From: Bacillota bacterium
Lineage (GTDB): Bacteria > Bacillota > Clostridia > Lachnospirales > Lachnospiraceae
Assembly: GCA_023413555.1 (NCBI GenBank)
Contig: JAEZPG010000072.1
Coordinates: forward strand, 1-34,253
DNA: 34,253 nt
Reading direction: 5' to 3'
The position numbers and the translations under genes were made by a program. Positions 1 through 6,901 of the stretch are shown in pieces. Positions within the stretch are counted from its first letter, which is position 1. Every line of letters begins with the position of its first letter. The notes below the pieces were generated by a model. The model was not told the origin of the DNA. It searched no databases and saw only the letters and a list, made by a program, of their open reading frames with translations.

Positions 1-1
1 G

Positions 2-232
2 AAAATGGCAAGTTATTTTGGCGATATATTAGAACAGGGGAATAAGGAAGGAATTTTTAATGTCAGAAACCCTAAGGAAACATCATCATTTTTAATGACT
101 GCGTATCTATTTACTTTAAATAGTAGAGATTTCCATGTCAACGATACTAGTGCAGCAGAAAAATATCTTTTGGTATATTATGATATTTTAGAAAAAGTAT
201 TACAATCCAAAAGCAATATATTTCATTCATAA
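2..232 (+). CDS. TetR/AcrR-family regulator, C-terminal part (5' cut by window edge)
   Basis: Only the last 76 or so codons are in the window; the frame is open to the left edge, so the DNA-binding N-terminus lies outside. The visible part is all-helical and resembles the ligand-binding and dimerisation end of TetR regulators: a hydrophobic helix around 'FLMTAYLFTL' followed by a long amphipathic helix ending the protein. It is followed at once by a hairpin terminator and then a palindrome upstream of a membrane peptide-ABC transporter operon, which is the usual arrangement for a local TetR repressor controlling an adjacent exporter. Family assignment without the HTH is moderately secure; the regulatory target is inferred. 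Confidence 0.6.
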   Translation, partial: KMASYFGDILEQGNKEGIFNVRNPKETSSFLMTAYLFTLNSRDFHVNDTSAAEKYLLVYYDILEKVLQSKSNIFHS

Positions 233-263
233 TATCATCGGTATAACCGTTGATATTATTTTT
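231..263 (+). terminator. Rho-independent terminator after the TetR gene
   Basis: AATATCATCGGT (231-242) pairs with ACCGTTGATATT (246-257) across a 3-nt ATA loop with one mismatch, and a short T-rich tail follows. The stem begins at the stop codon of the TetR gene. Confidence 0.7.
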
Positions 264-272
264 ACAAGATAA

Positions 273-287
273 CTGACAAATTGTCAG
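273..287. promoter_or_regulatory. Palindromic operator candidate (CTGACAA-A-TTGTCAG)
   Basis: Perfect 7-bp arms around a single A. It lies between the TetR terminator and the ribosome binding site of the next gene (start 308), so a bound repressor would block transcription of the downstream operon. TetR proteins bind palindromes of this size. I do not see a convincing -35/-10 pair next to it. Confidence 0.55.
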
Positions 288-307
288 AACAAAAAAGGAG
301 AATATAT

Positions 308-541
308 ATGGGAATTCACATTAGCTATGAACAGATGATAAACTTGCTACCACTACTAGCACCTATCATAATAATACAGCTTATTTTAATTATTACATCG
401 TTAGTAAGTATTTTAAGAAAACAAGCTTCTAATGAGAAAAAAGTAATTTGGTTAATTGTGGTTTTGGTAGTTACATTAATTGGCCCTATTCTTTACTTCG
501 CAATCGGTTCAAAACAACTAGATAAAGAGAATATTCATTGA
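308..541 (+). CDS. PLDNc-domain small membrane protein, YxlE-like
   Basis: A 77-residue protein with two hydrophobic segments (about residues 12-35 and 46-68) separated by a short basic loop, and a Gly-Pro near the start of helix 2 ('LIGPILYFAIGSKQ'). This is the PLDNc (phospholipase D nuclease N-terminal) pattern, a membrane anchor with no catalytic residues. I chose the ATG at 308 because AAAAAGGAG sits just upstream; the frame is open further 5' but without a ribosome site. It ends 13 nt before the ABC ATPase start. The order PLDNc peptide, ABC ATPase, ABC permease is that of Bacillus subtilis yxlE-yxlF-yxlG, where YxlE is linked to control of sigma-Y. Here no sigma factor is visible and a TetR gene lies upstream. 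Confidence 0.75.
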   Translation: MGIHISYEQMINLLPLLAPIIIIQLILIITSLVSILRKQASNEKKVIWLIVVLVVTLIGPILYFAIGSKQLDKENIH

Positions 542-554
542 AAGGATGATTCCT

Positions 555-1475
555 ATGTATGCCGTAGAAACTTATGGCTTAACAAAAAGATATGGTAAAC
601 AAGAAGCTGTACATAATCTGACATTAAAAATTCCCGAGGGGTCAATATGTGGATTTTTAGGAAAAAATGGAGCTGGTAAAACAACTACGATTAAAATGCT
701 GGTAGGACTATCGCGGCCTACTTCAGGGGAAATCTTAATACAAGGGAAAAACCGTATCTATGGAAAACTGGATAATTCATATTTAGGATATCTTCCAGAT
801 GTCCCAAGTTTTTATAACTATTTCTCTGCAAGGGAATATCTGGACTTTTGTGGGAAATTATATGGGTTAAAGGCAGCAGAGCGTGATAAATGTATCCGGG
901 AATTGTTAGAACAAGTTGGACTTTCAGATACTAAAATGGCAGTTGCCGGTTATTCTCGTGGAATGAAACAACGATTAGGCATTGCACAAGCACTAATGAA
1001 TTCGCCTAAAATTATTTTTTTAGATGAACCTATTAGTGCCCTTGATCCAATAGGACGACACGAAGTAATGAAATTAATACAGTCACTGCGTGGTCATATA
1101 ACAGTTTTCTTTTCTACTCATATTCTTTCCGATGTGGAGAATACTTGTGACTATGTAGTTATTATGGATCATGGAAAATTGATTGTATCGGATTCGGTTG
1201 AAAATATTAAAAAAAGATATATGGGAAATATGTCATTACTTCGACTCCAATCATCAGAAGAAAGTGATAGGTTTTTAAAGATAATTACTAATTATAAGGA
1301 AATAAAATATGAGAAATGTGGATTAAGGGAAATTAAATTGTATTCTGATAATATAATGTCACTTAGTAAGAAAATACCAGAAATGCTAATAAAAGCAAAT
1401 GCAACATTGGAAAACTATAAAGTATATATTCCTACACTAGAGGAGATATTCATGGAGGTGACTTCCCATGAATAG
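555..1475 (+). CDS. ABC transporter ATP-binding protein (YxlF-like)
   Basis: A 306-residue ATPase of the ABC-2/drug-export type. Visible motifs are Walker A GKNGAGKTT (36-44), ABC signature YSRGMKQR (133-140; Arg replaces the usual Gly), Walker B IIFLDEP (153-159) and the switch His in STHILSD. After about residue 215 there is a C-terminal extension typical of two-component ABC exporters. The ATG at 555 is preferred over the in-frame ATG at 546 because AAAGGA (541-546) is correctly spaced for 555 and would overlap the earlier codon. The 3' end overlaps the permease start by 8 nt, implying translational coupling. It should energise the permease encoded next; the substrate is unknown (antimicrobial or lipid export is plausible for the family). 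Confidence 0.93.
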   Translation: MYAVETYGLTKRYGKQEAVHNLTLKIPEGSICGFLGKNGAGKTTTIKMLVGLSRPTSGEILIQGKNRIYGKLDNSYLGYLPDVPSFYNYFSAREYLDFCGKLYGLKAAERDKCIRELLEQVGLSDTKMAVAGYSRGMKQRLGIAQALMNSPKIIFLDEPISALDPIGRHEVMKLIQSLRGHITVFFSTHILSDVENTCDYVVIMDHGKLIVSDSVENIKKRYMGNMSLLRLQSSEESDRFLKIITNYKEIKYEKCGLREIKLYSDNIMSLSKKIPEMLIKANATLENYKVYIPTLEEIFMEVTSHE

Positions 1476-2232
1476 TTTCTTGACTTTTTTAGAGAAGGAG
1501 TGTATAGAACTCTGCCGAACAAAAAGATGGTATGCCTTGTTGGGGATATTCGTATTGTTTGGAATGATTAGTCCGATTATTGCTCGATATATGTCCGAAA
1601 TACTATCTGCATCTATGGGGAAATCTGCACCCATAATGGTTTCTGCATCTGTTTGGTCAGATAGCTGGATACAATTTTATAACAATCTTTCTCAAATGGG
1701 TGCGATAGCTGTACTATTAACATTTATGAGTAGCATATGTGGAGAGAAACAGGCTAAGACAGCAGCATTGACTTTTACGAAAAATATATCGGTAGCTGAG
1801 TTTCTGAATGCTAAATATGTGGCGGCGGTAGGAGCAGTATTACTTTCCTTCCTTCCAGCCGTACTTCTATGTTGGGGATATACCTATTATCTGTTTGGAT
1901 ATGCTGGTGAGTGGAATGATATTCTGACAGGCGCATTGGTTTATATACTATTTTTGGTGGTCCTTTTAAGCTTTGTGATGTTTGCAAGTACGTTGGCAAT
2001 CACTTCAGCTTTTGCAGCTATGCTTGGATTTGGCGGGTACTTGGTTCTAGTTTTGTCTGCATATCTGCCAGTAGTTGGCTCAATAATGCCAGGAGAACTT
2101 CAATCTACATCTATTTCTGTAATAATGAACGGAAGAAATATTCATTTACTATTACAAATAGTTATTGCTTTAGCAATCAGTACTCTTAATATTTATACAT
2201 CTATTAGAGTGTTAAAGCATCAGGAAATATGA
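1468..2232 (+). CDS. ABC-2 type permease (YxlG-like)
   Basis: A 254-residue polytopic membrane protein with about six hydrophobic segments: a first helix near residues 23-40, a pair around 65-85, long helices around 110-135 and 147-175, one near 178-200 and a last near 228-247. This is the topology of ABC-2 permeases. A GGAGGTGA ribosome site lies inside the end of the ATPase gene and the ATG overlaps it by 8 nt. It is the last gene of the operon. No terminator clearly serving this strand follows; the hairpin at 2267-2295 has its U-run on the other strand. Confidence 0.88.
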   Translation: MNSFLTFLEKECIELCRTKRWYALLGIFVLFGMISPIIARYMSEILSASMGKSAPIMVSASVWSDSWIQFYNNLSQMGAIAVLLTFMSSICGEKQAKTAALTFTKNISVAEFLNAKYVAAVGAVLLSFLPAVLLCWGYTYYLFGYAGEWNDILTGALVYILFLVVLLSFVMFASTLAITSAFAAMLGFGGYLVLVLSAYLPVVGSIMPGELQSTSISVIMNGRNIHLLLQIVIALAISTLNIYTSIRVLKHQEI

Positions 2233-2260
2233 GTGTGTTAAAGCTTATATTTTTGACAAA

Positions 2261-2295
2261 TAAAAACACAGTCATCAAAGGAAATGATGACTGTG
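2261..2295 (-). terminator. Terminator for the minus-strand DinB-like gene
   Basis: An 11-bp perfect stem (CACAGTCATCA / TGATGACTGTG) with a 7-nt loop. Read on the minus strand it ends in TTTTTA, as expected for a gene whose stop is at 2305. On the plus strand the stem is followed by A residues, so it would stop plus-strand transcripts poorly. Confidence 0.8.
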
Positions 2296-2304
2296 AAAAA
2301 TAGT

Positions 2305-2784
2305 TTATTCTTTATTGATAAGTTCCTCAATTTCATTTAAATGTAGCTTAATGTGTCTCAGATAATCAGTAATCATGTTTTTAAGAGCGATTGGCTCACC
2401 AAGCGCGTTAATCCAAATATGATCTAATTTGTCCATTGATACATTATTAATCACATGTACAATATGATAATTGGAATATTTCCATAATTGAATTAAACCT
2501 TCCCAATTTTCATGCTGATAATTCTGTATCGCAATCCATCTATCATTATTACCAAAGTTTGCGTAATCAGGAAAAATCAAAGGGCTGACTTGATATTGTA
2601 AATGGATGATTCTATGAATATTATTAGATGCCGAATCGACCATATGTCCAACAATCTGCTTAATCGTTCTGTTTTGACTATTTCTCCTTTGGGTGATTAC
2701 ATCTTCTGGAAGCGTGGTTAATTTTATCTCCCATTCATTGATTAATCTAATTAATTCCTGATTATTATTCGAAAATTCGTTCAT
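2305..2784 (-). CDS. DinB-like metal-binding protein
   Basis: A 159-residue protein of the DinB/YfiT fold, a four-helix bundle carrying a three-His metal site. The signature histidines are visible: the His of 'GHMVDSASNN' in helix 2 and the HxxxH-type pair in 'LRHIKLHLNEI' near the C-terminus. Family members include thiol-dependent transferases and stress proteins, but the substrate here is unknown. I start it at the ATG at 2784 because a GGGGA ribosome site sits directly upstream; the frame extends further 5' through AT-rich DNA that does not look coding. It is transcribed divergently from a LysR regulator, which may control it. Confidence 0.8.
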   Translation of the reverse strand: MNEFSNNNQELIRLINEWEIKLTTLPEDVITQRRNSQNRTIKQIVGHMVDSASNNIHRIIHLQYQVSPLIFPDYANFGNNDRWIAIQNYQHENWEGLIQLWKYSNYHIVHVINNVSMDKLDHIWINALGEPIALKNMITDYLRHIKLHLNEIEELINKE

Positions 2785-2849
2785 ACGAAATCCCCTTTCC
2801 ATTTTGATTAAAATTAAGTATTTGGAATTACTAGATAGTATGGTATCAT

Positions 2850-2901
2850 ATAGTAAAGATATAGTAAAATTGATAAATTCTATATAATTAATCGATATAA
2901 T
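2850..2901. promoter_or_regulatory. Divergent control region between dinB-like and lysR genes
   Basis: The AT-rich spacer holds an inverted repeat, ATATAG (2859-2864) N15 CTATAT (2880-2885), and a tandem ATATAGTAAA-type repeat starting at 2849 and 2859. LysR proteins bind interrupted dyads with a T-N11-A core in such divergent spacers. TATAAT strings occur at 2883 and 2896, but I cannot assign a -35 with confidence. Confidence 0.4.
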
Positions 2902-2911
2902 TGATAAGTGG

Positions 2912-3805
2912 GTGATCATCATAGAATTAAGACAATTAAGCACTTTTATAACAATTGCAAGGCATCAAAGCTTTTCCAGAGCAGCACTAGAGCTGGGATA
3001 TGCCCAGTCCTCTATTACCTCACAAATTCAATTGCTTGAGAAGGAACTGAATGTGAGATTGTTTGAACGCTTAGGTCATAATATTGCATTAACACAGGAA
3101 GGAAAGAAACTGCTTCCTCTGGCGGAACAGATGGTGAAATTGTCAAATGATATAAAGAACATGGCTAGTAATTCGGACAAGCCTAGCGGGCCTTTGATTA
3201 TTGGTGCAGTGGAATCTTTATGTGTGACAAGGTTGCCTAGACTTTTAAAAGAATATCGTTTAAGATATCCGGATGTCGAGATTAATATCAAATTTGGGAA
3301 TAAAGCTGATTTTTTGCAGTCGTTAAAGGATAATACAATGGACATAGCTTTTTTTGTCGATAAAAAAATGATAGCCAGTGATTTTATAACAGTATTACAA
3401 GCTCCCGAACCTATGTCTCTTTTATGTTCATCCGAACATGCTTTTGCTCACAGAGAAAATGTATATCCTGAGGATTTATCAGAGGAACCATTGATTTTAA
3501 CGGAAGTTGGCTGTGGTTATAGAGCACTTTTTGATAGCATTATGTCGCAATTCAATATAAAGCCACGTTCAGTAATAGAATCCGGCAATGTTCAGGCAAT
3601 AAAACAACTGACTTTAAGTGGAATGGGCATCACATTTCTTCCAGAGACTGCTGTAGAAGAAGAACTTCAGCAAAAGCGGCTTGTGAGACTAAATTGGATT
3701 GGCCCGGAATTTCTCATATTTACTCAAGTGCTTTGCCATAAAAATAAATGGATGTCTCCAGCACTTAAGGTTTTTATTCAAATGATGAATGAAAATGGGT
3801 CATAG
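2912..3805 (+). CDS. LysR-family transcriptional regulator
   Basis: A 297-residue protein with the LysR layout. The N-terminal winged HTH contains 'QLSTFITIARHQSFSRAA' and 'LGYAQSSITSQIQLLE'. A linker helix follows, then a periplasmic-binding-protein-like effector domain from about residue 90 to 290, including 'GPLIIGAVES' at its start. The start is GTG at 2912 with a weak ribosome site; no upstream ATG is available in frame. It is divergent from the DinB-like gene and lies 201 nt upstream of the alcohol dehydrogenase, so either could be its target. The effector cannot be predicted from sequence. Confidence 0.92.
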   Translation: MIIIELRQLSTFITIARHQSFSRAALELGYAQSSITSQIQLLEKELNVRLFERLGHNIALTQEGKKLLPLAEQMVKLSNDIKNMASNSDKPSGPLIIGAVESLCVTRLPRLLKEYRLRYPDVEINIKFGNKADFLQSLKDNTMDIAFFVDKKMIASDFITVLQAPEPMSLLCSSEHAFAHRENVYPEDLSEEPLILTEVGCGYRALFDSIMSQFNIKPRSVIESGNVQAIKQLTLSGMGITFLPETAVEEELQQKRLVRLNWIGPEFLIFTQVLCHKNKWMSPALKVFIQMMNENGS

Positions 3806-3912
3806 GAATGGAAGAGATGAAAGTAAAATGGTTAAGGTAGGAGTAGGCGGTGGTTAAGCTACAATGTCAATTTTACTGCTTAGATGCATTCTTCAAATTA
3901 GGTTTACTTGAA

Positions 3913-3942
3913 TAACAGTTACTAACAGTTGCTAACAATGAA
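3913..3942. promoter_or_regulatory. Tandem 10-bp repeats upstream of the alcohol dehydrogenase
   Basis: TAACAGTTAC (3913) is followed directly by TAACAGTTGC (3923) and a decayed copy TAACAATGAA (3933). Ten-bp phasing puts the copies on one DNA face, as in activator sites. They lie 65-95 nt upstream of the dehydrogenase start. The binding protein is unknown; the LysR just upstream is one candidate. Confidence 0.4.
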
Positions 3943-4006
3943 ACATATCGTAGATGCGATTACATGTATCTGGTAGCTTCTACAAAAGAAAGGAAGGTAA
4001 GAGAAA

Positions 4007-5191
4007 ATGAATAATTTTGTATTTGAAACGCCTACAAAAGTATACTTCGGAAAAGATGAGGAACTAAAGGTTGGCAAGCTTATTGCTGAGTTTCATCCGA
4101 TGAAAGTTCTCATCCACTATGGTGGACAGTCCGCAAAAGCAAGTGGTCTGTTAGAGCGAGTGAAAAAATGTTTGGACGAGGAGAAGATTAACTATGTAGA
4201 GCTTGGTGGCGTAGTAGCTAATCCAGAGCTTTCCCTTGTAAGAGAAGGTATTACTCTTTGTTTGAACGAGGGGGTTGACTTTATCTTAGCAGTTGGTGGA
4301 GGGTCTGTTCTTGATTCTTCTAAAGCGATTGCAAATGGTGTTGCTAACCCCGATGTTGATGTATGGGATTACAATTTGGGGAAATGTGTACCATCAAAGA
4401 CGCTTAATAAAGGAGCAATTCTTACTTTATCTGCAGCTGGGTCTGAAATGTCCAATTCTTGTGTTATCACAAACTCAGAAACAGGCGAAAAGAGAGGCTA
4501 TGGATGTTCATGTAATAGAATGAATTTTGCAATCGAGAATCCTGAGTTGACCTATACAGTAAATGCTTATCAGACAGCATGTGGTGCAGTGGATATTGCT
4601 ATGCATACGATTGAACGTTATTTTTGTCCCGGAGAGGATACTTACTTAACCGACGCTATAGCAGAAGCAGTAATCAAAAGTGTCATGAAAGCTGGAACAG
4701 ATTGTCTGAAGGATCCAATGAATTATGCAGCCAGAGCCAACATGATGTGGGCCTCTTCTCTTGCCCATAACGGACTTACTCAATGTGGAAGAGATTTTCA
4801 ATTAACTGTTCATCAATTTGAGCACGAGGTATCTGGGATGTATCCAAAGATAGCCCATGGTGCAGGTCTTGCGGCTTTGTGGTGCAGTTGGGCCAGGTAT
4901 GTATATAAATCCAATCCTACAAGATGGCTACAGTATGCAATGAATGTATGGAATATTGATGTTGATTTCGAACATCCGGAATCAACAATTGAGAAAGCCA
5001 TTGATATGCAGGAGCAGTATTACAAGTCTATTGGAATGCCTACCAGCTTAAGAGAGCTTGATGTCAAAGAAGAAGATCTGATAAAGCTTGCACTTATGTG
5101 TTCTAGAAACAAGACTAGAATCCTGGACGGAAATAAAAAGTTAGGTTATGAGGAAATGCTAGATATCTATCAGATGGCGTACCATGCATAA
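4007..5191 (+). CDS. Iron-containing (type III) alcohol dehydrogenase, butanol-dehydrogenase-like
   Basis: A 394-residue cytosolic NAD(P)H-dependent oxidoreductase of the BdhA/YqhD/YugJ branch, expected to reduce aldehydes to alcohols during fermentation. The nucleotide-binding GGGS is at 97-100. The metal ligands typical of the family are all present: Asp196 and His200 in 'GAVDIAMH', His269 in 'TVHQFEHE' and His284 in 'IAHGAGLAA'. Length matches the family. GGAAGG lies just upstream of the ATG. It follows a LysR regulator and an array of 10-bp repeats and is closed by a hairpin, so it is probably a single-gene unit. Cofactor (NADH or NADPH) and the preferred aldehyde are not decided by what I can see. 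Confidence 0.94.
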   Translation: MNNFVFETPTKVYFGKDEELKVGKLIAEFHPMKVLIHYGGQSAKASGLLERVKKCLDEEKINYVELGGVVANPELSLVREGITLCLNEGVDFILAVGGGSVLDSSKAIANGVANPDVDVWDYNLGKCVPSKTLNKGAILTLSAAGSEMSNSCVITNSETGEKRGYGCSCNRMNFAIENPELTYTVNAYQTACGAVDIAMHTIERYFCPGEDTYLTDAIAEAVIKSVMKAGTDCLKDPMNYAARANMMWASSLAHNGLTQCGRDFQLTVHQFEHEVSGMYPKIAHGAGLAALWCSWARYVYKSNPTRWLQYAMNVWNIDVDFEHPESTIEKAIDMQEQYYKSIGMPTSLRELDVKEEDLIKLALMCSRNKTRILDGNKKLGYEEMLDIYQMAYHA

Positions 5192-5257
5192 ATCAATCTC
5201 TATAAATGAGTGTAGAATAGAATTAAAAGAGAGACAATCGTATCATTTAAATAAAAA

Positions 5258-5310
5258 GTAGGACATCCACTATGCTATGGAAGTATAGGAAGGGTGTCTT
5301 ACTTATTTTA
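5258..5310 (+). terminator. Hairpin terminator after the alcohol dehydrogenase
   Basis: GTAGGACATCC (5258-5268) pairs with GGGTGTCTTAC (5292-5302) with two G-U wobbles, with a further CTAT/ATAG pairing inside the loop, then TTATTTTA. Confidence 0.65.
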
Positions 5311-5351
5311 TGAGTTTGAATGTATAGAATTAATTAAATTGTGAATATTAA

Positions 5352-5380
5352 TTGACAAATGATTTGTAATAACGTATGAT
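5352..5380 (+). promoter_or_regulatory. Sigma-A promoter for the SGNH hydrolase
   Basis: TTGACA (5352-5357), 17-bp spacer, TATGAT (5375-5380), 54 nt upstream of the proposed start codon. Confidence 0.75.
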
Positions 5381-5434
5381 ATGGTTAATGAAACTACGTG
5401 ACGAAGTATTGGAGAATCAGAGGTGAATGATATA

Positions 5435-6118
5435 ATGGATATTGGAATATACGGTGATTCTATATTGAAAGGAATTCAGATTAATCCGATAAACAAAAAG
5501 TACTACGTGAATAATAATATTGATGTAGAACCACTATGCGAAAAATACTCGATTCAGATAAAAAATTATTCGAGTTTTGGATGCACAGTAACAAAAGGGC
5601 GTAATATGCTAAAAAAAGCCTTAGATAGAAATTTGAAATGCAATGCTATTGTGATGGATTATGGTGGAAACGATTGTGATTATAATTGGAAATTAATTTC
5701 GGAAGACCCAGAGGGTGATCACTTACCTCATACACCAATAGATCTCTTTAAGGAAACCTATTATGATATTATTGATACTCTAAAGAAAAAAGGTATTTTA
5801 CCTATATTGACTACATTACCGCCCTTGCAACCACAAAGATTTTTTAACTGGTTTTGCAGGGATCTAAATAAGAAAAATATACTTATGTGGCTTGGTGATA
5901 TCAAAAGGATATACCATCATCAGGAGAGCTACTCTAAGATAATTGAAGAAATCTCCTTTAATAATCAAGTTCCGTTAGTTGATTTAAGAGGAGAGTTTCT
6001 GAATACGAAAGATGTGGATGCATTACTTTGTGAGGATGGAACTCATCCTAATACATTAGGTCAAAAAGTCATAGAATTGTCTTTTCATAAATTTGCAAGT
6101 AAATTATTATATGTGTAA
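5435..6118 (+). CDS. SGNH/GDSL-family hydrolase
   Basis: A 227-residue esterase/acylhydrolase-fold protein. Block I is 'IYGDSILKG' with the predicted nucleophile Ser9. The block III Asn is in GGND (77-80). The block V Asp-x-x-His is 'DGTHPN' (Asp201, His204). No signal peptide or membrane segment is seen, so it should act in the cytosol. I start at ATG 5435, which has GAGGTG 9 nt upstream; an in-frame GTG at 5423 overlaps that ribosome site. It has its own promoter and a following hairpin, so it is probably monocistronic. The family deacylates carbohydrates, lipids or other esters; the substrate is unknown. Confidence 0.88.
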   Translation: MDIGIYGDSILKGIQINPINKKYYVNNNIDVEPLCEKYSIQIKNYSSFGCTVTKGRNMLKKALDRNLKCNAIVMDYGGNDCDYNWKLISEDPEGDHLPHTPIDLFKETYYDIIDTLKKKGILPILTTLPPLQPQRFFNWFCRDLNKKNILMWLGDIKRIYHHQESYSKIIEEISFNNQVPLVDLRGEFLNTKDVDALLCEDGTHPNTLGQKVIELSFHKFASKLLYV

Positions 6119-6175
6119 CGTTAAGAGGTGTTACCTGCAATATAATGTAAGGTAAAAGTAGAGATAGAATAGTTG

Positions 6176-6213
6176 ACGCACTCCGTCTTTGATAAGAAGA
6201 GGGGGTGCGTTTT
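6176..6213 (+). terminator. Hairpin terminator after the SGNH hydrolase
   Basis: ACGCACTCC (6176-6184) pairs with GGGGTGCGT (6202-6210) with one wobble, followed by TTT. A smaller hairpin, TTACCT (6131) with AGGTAA (6150), lies just upstream. Confidence 0.6.
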
Positions 6214-6400
6214 GCTATTAGAAATGATACTAGAACGTTGCAAATGATTATGTACTTTAGTGAAAATAAAATCGAAATAAAATTGAGTTCTCATAAGAAA
6301 TTTGGTAAACTATGGTATAAAGATTTCGGTTATTATGGTAGGTAATTATAGGGATGGAAGAACGAAATCATAGAATTGATATCAAGGAAGTGATTTCCAT

Positions 6401-6876
6401 ATGAAAAAGAATCAAGCTAGCTTTTATCAGAGAGGTTTTGTCGAAATAGTGAATGGTAAAGAAATACATGAATTTCCTTATCATACACAGGAAAGCTTTT
6501 TAATTGGTGTGATAAAAGTGGTACAAAAAAACTTATGATTGATCATAAAGAGTATGTATTAGGAAGTGGGATGACCTACCTTATACCGTCTAACATTGGG
6601 ATTTCAATTGGTCCTGTCACTCCTTATAGTTACTTAACTGTATGCATAAAAAAGAAGGTTCCAAAGGAATACATTGACGGAGGAAGAGTTTATTTGGGAG
6701 TTCGGATATACAAAAAGCAGTGTTTTAACTAAAGGAACATAGGAATGGATAATTTATTCCTAATAATTTGGCCGAGGCAATTCATTTATCAAATTATCAT
6801 TTAATATGAAGATTCAAAAAAGAAATGGGTATAACTATGATAGAGTATAAGCATAATGCTGATATAATATAGTCAT
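6401..6876 (+). pseudogene. Decayed AraC-family regulator (cupin domain plus HTH remnant)
   Basis: From ATG 6401 the reading gives an AraC-type N-terminal cupin ('EIHEFPYHTQESFLIGVIK'), then runs into TGA at 6536. Losing one base in the A-run at 6513-6516 explains this: in the shifted frame the protein continues as 'KSGTKKLMIDHKEYVL', then 'MTYLIPSNIGIS' and 'YSYLTVCIKK', until TAA near 6732. A separate stretch at 6762-6850 reads 'NNLAEAIHLSNYHLI', TGA, 'RFKKEMGITMIEYK', clearly the first HTH of an AraC regulator with Arg (CGA) changed to TGA. The linker is too short and the second HTH is missing. So there is a frameshift, an internal loss, a nonsense codon and a truncated end. The rarA ribosome site follows directly. 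Confidence 0.8.
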
Positions 6877-6901
6877 AGTAGGATAGAAAGGAGGAAGAGA
6901 A

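Noticed and set aside
1437..1634. Minus-strand open frames inside the ABC genes (also 1811-1999)
   Set aside because: They lie opposite clear ABC motifs, with no ribosome site or recognisable protein content.
4293..4523. Second plus-strand frame inside the alcohol dehydrogenase gene
   Set aside because: It overlaps the nucleotide-binding and metal-binding core of an intact 394-codon gene and has no features of its own.
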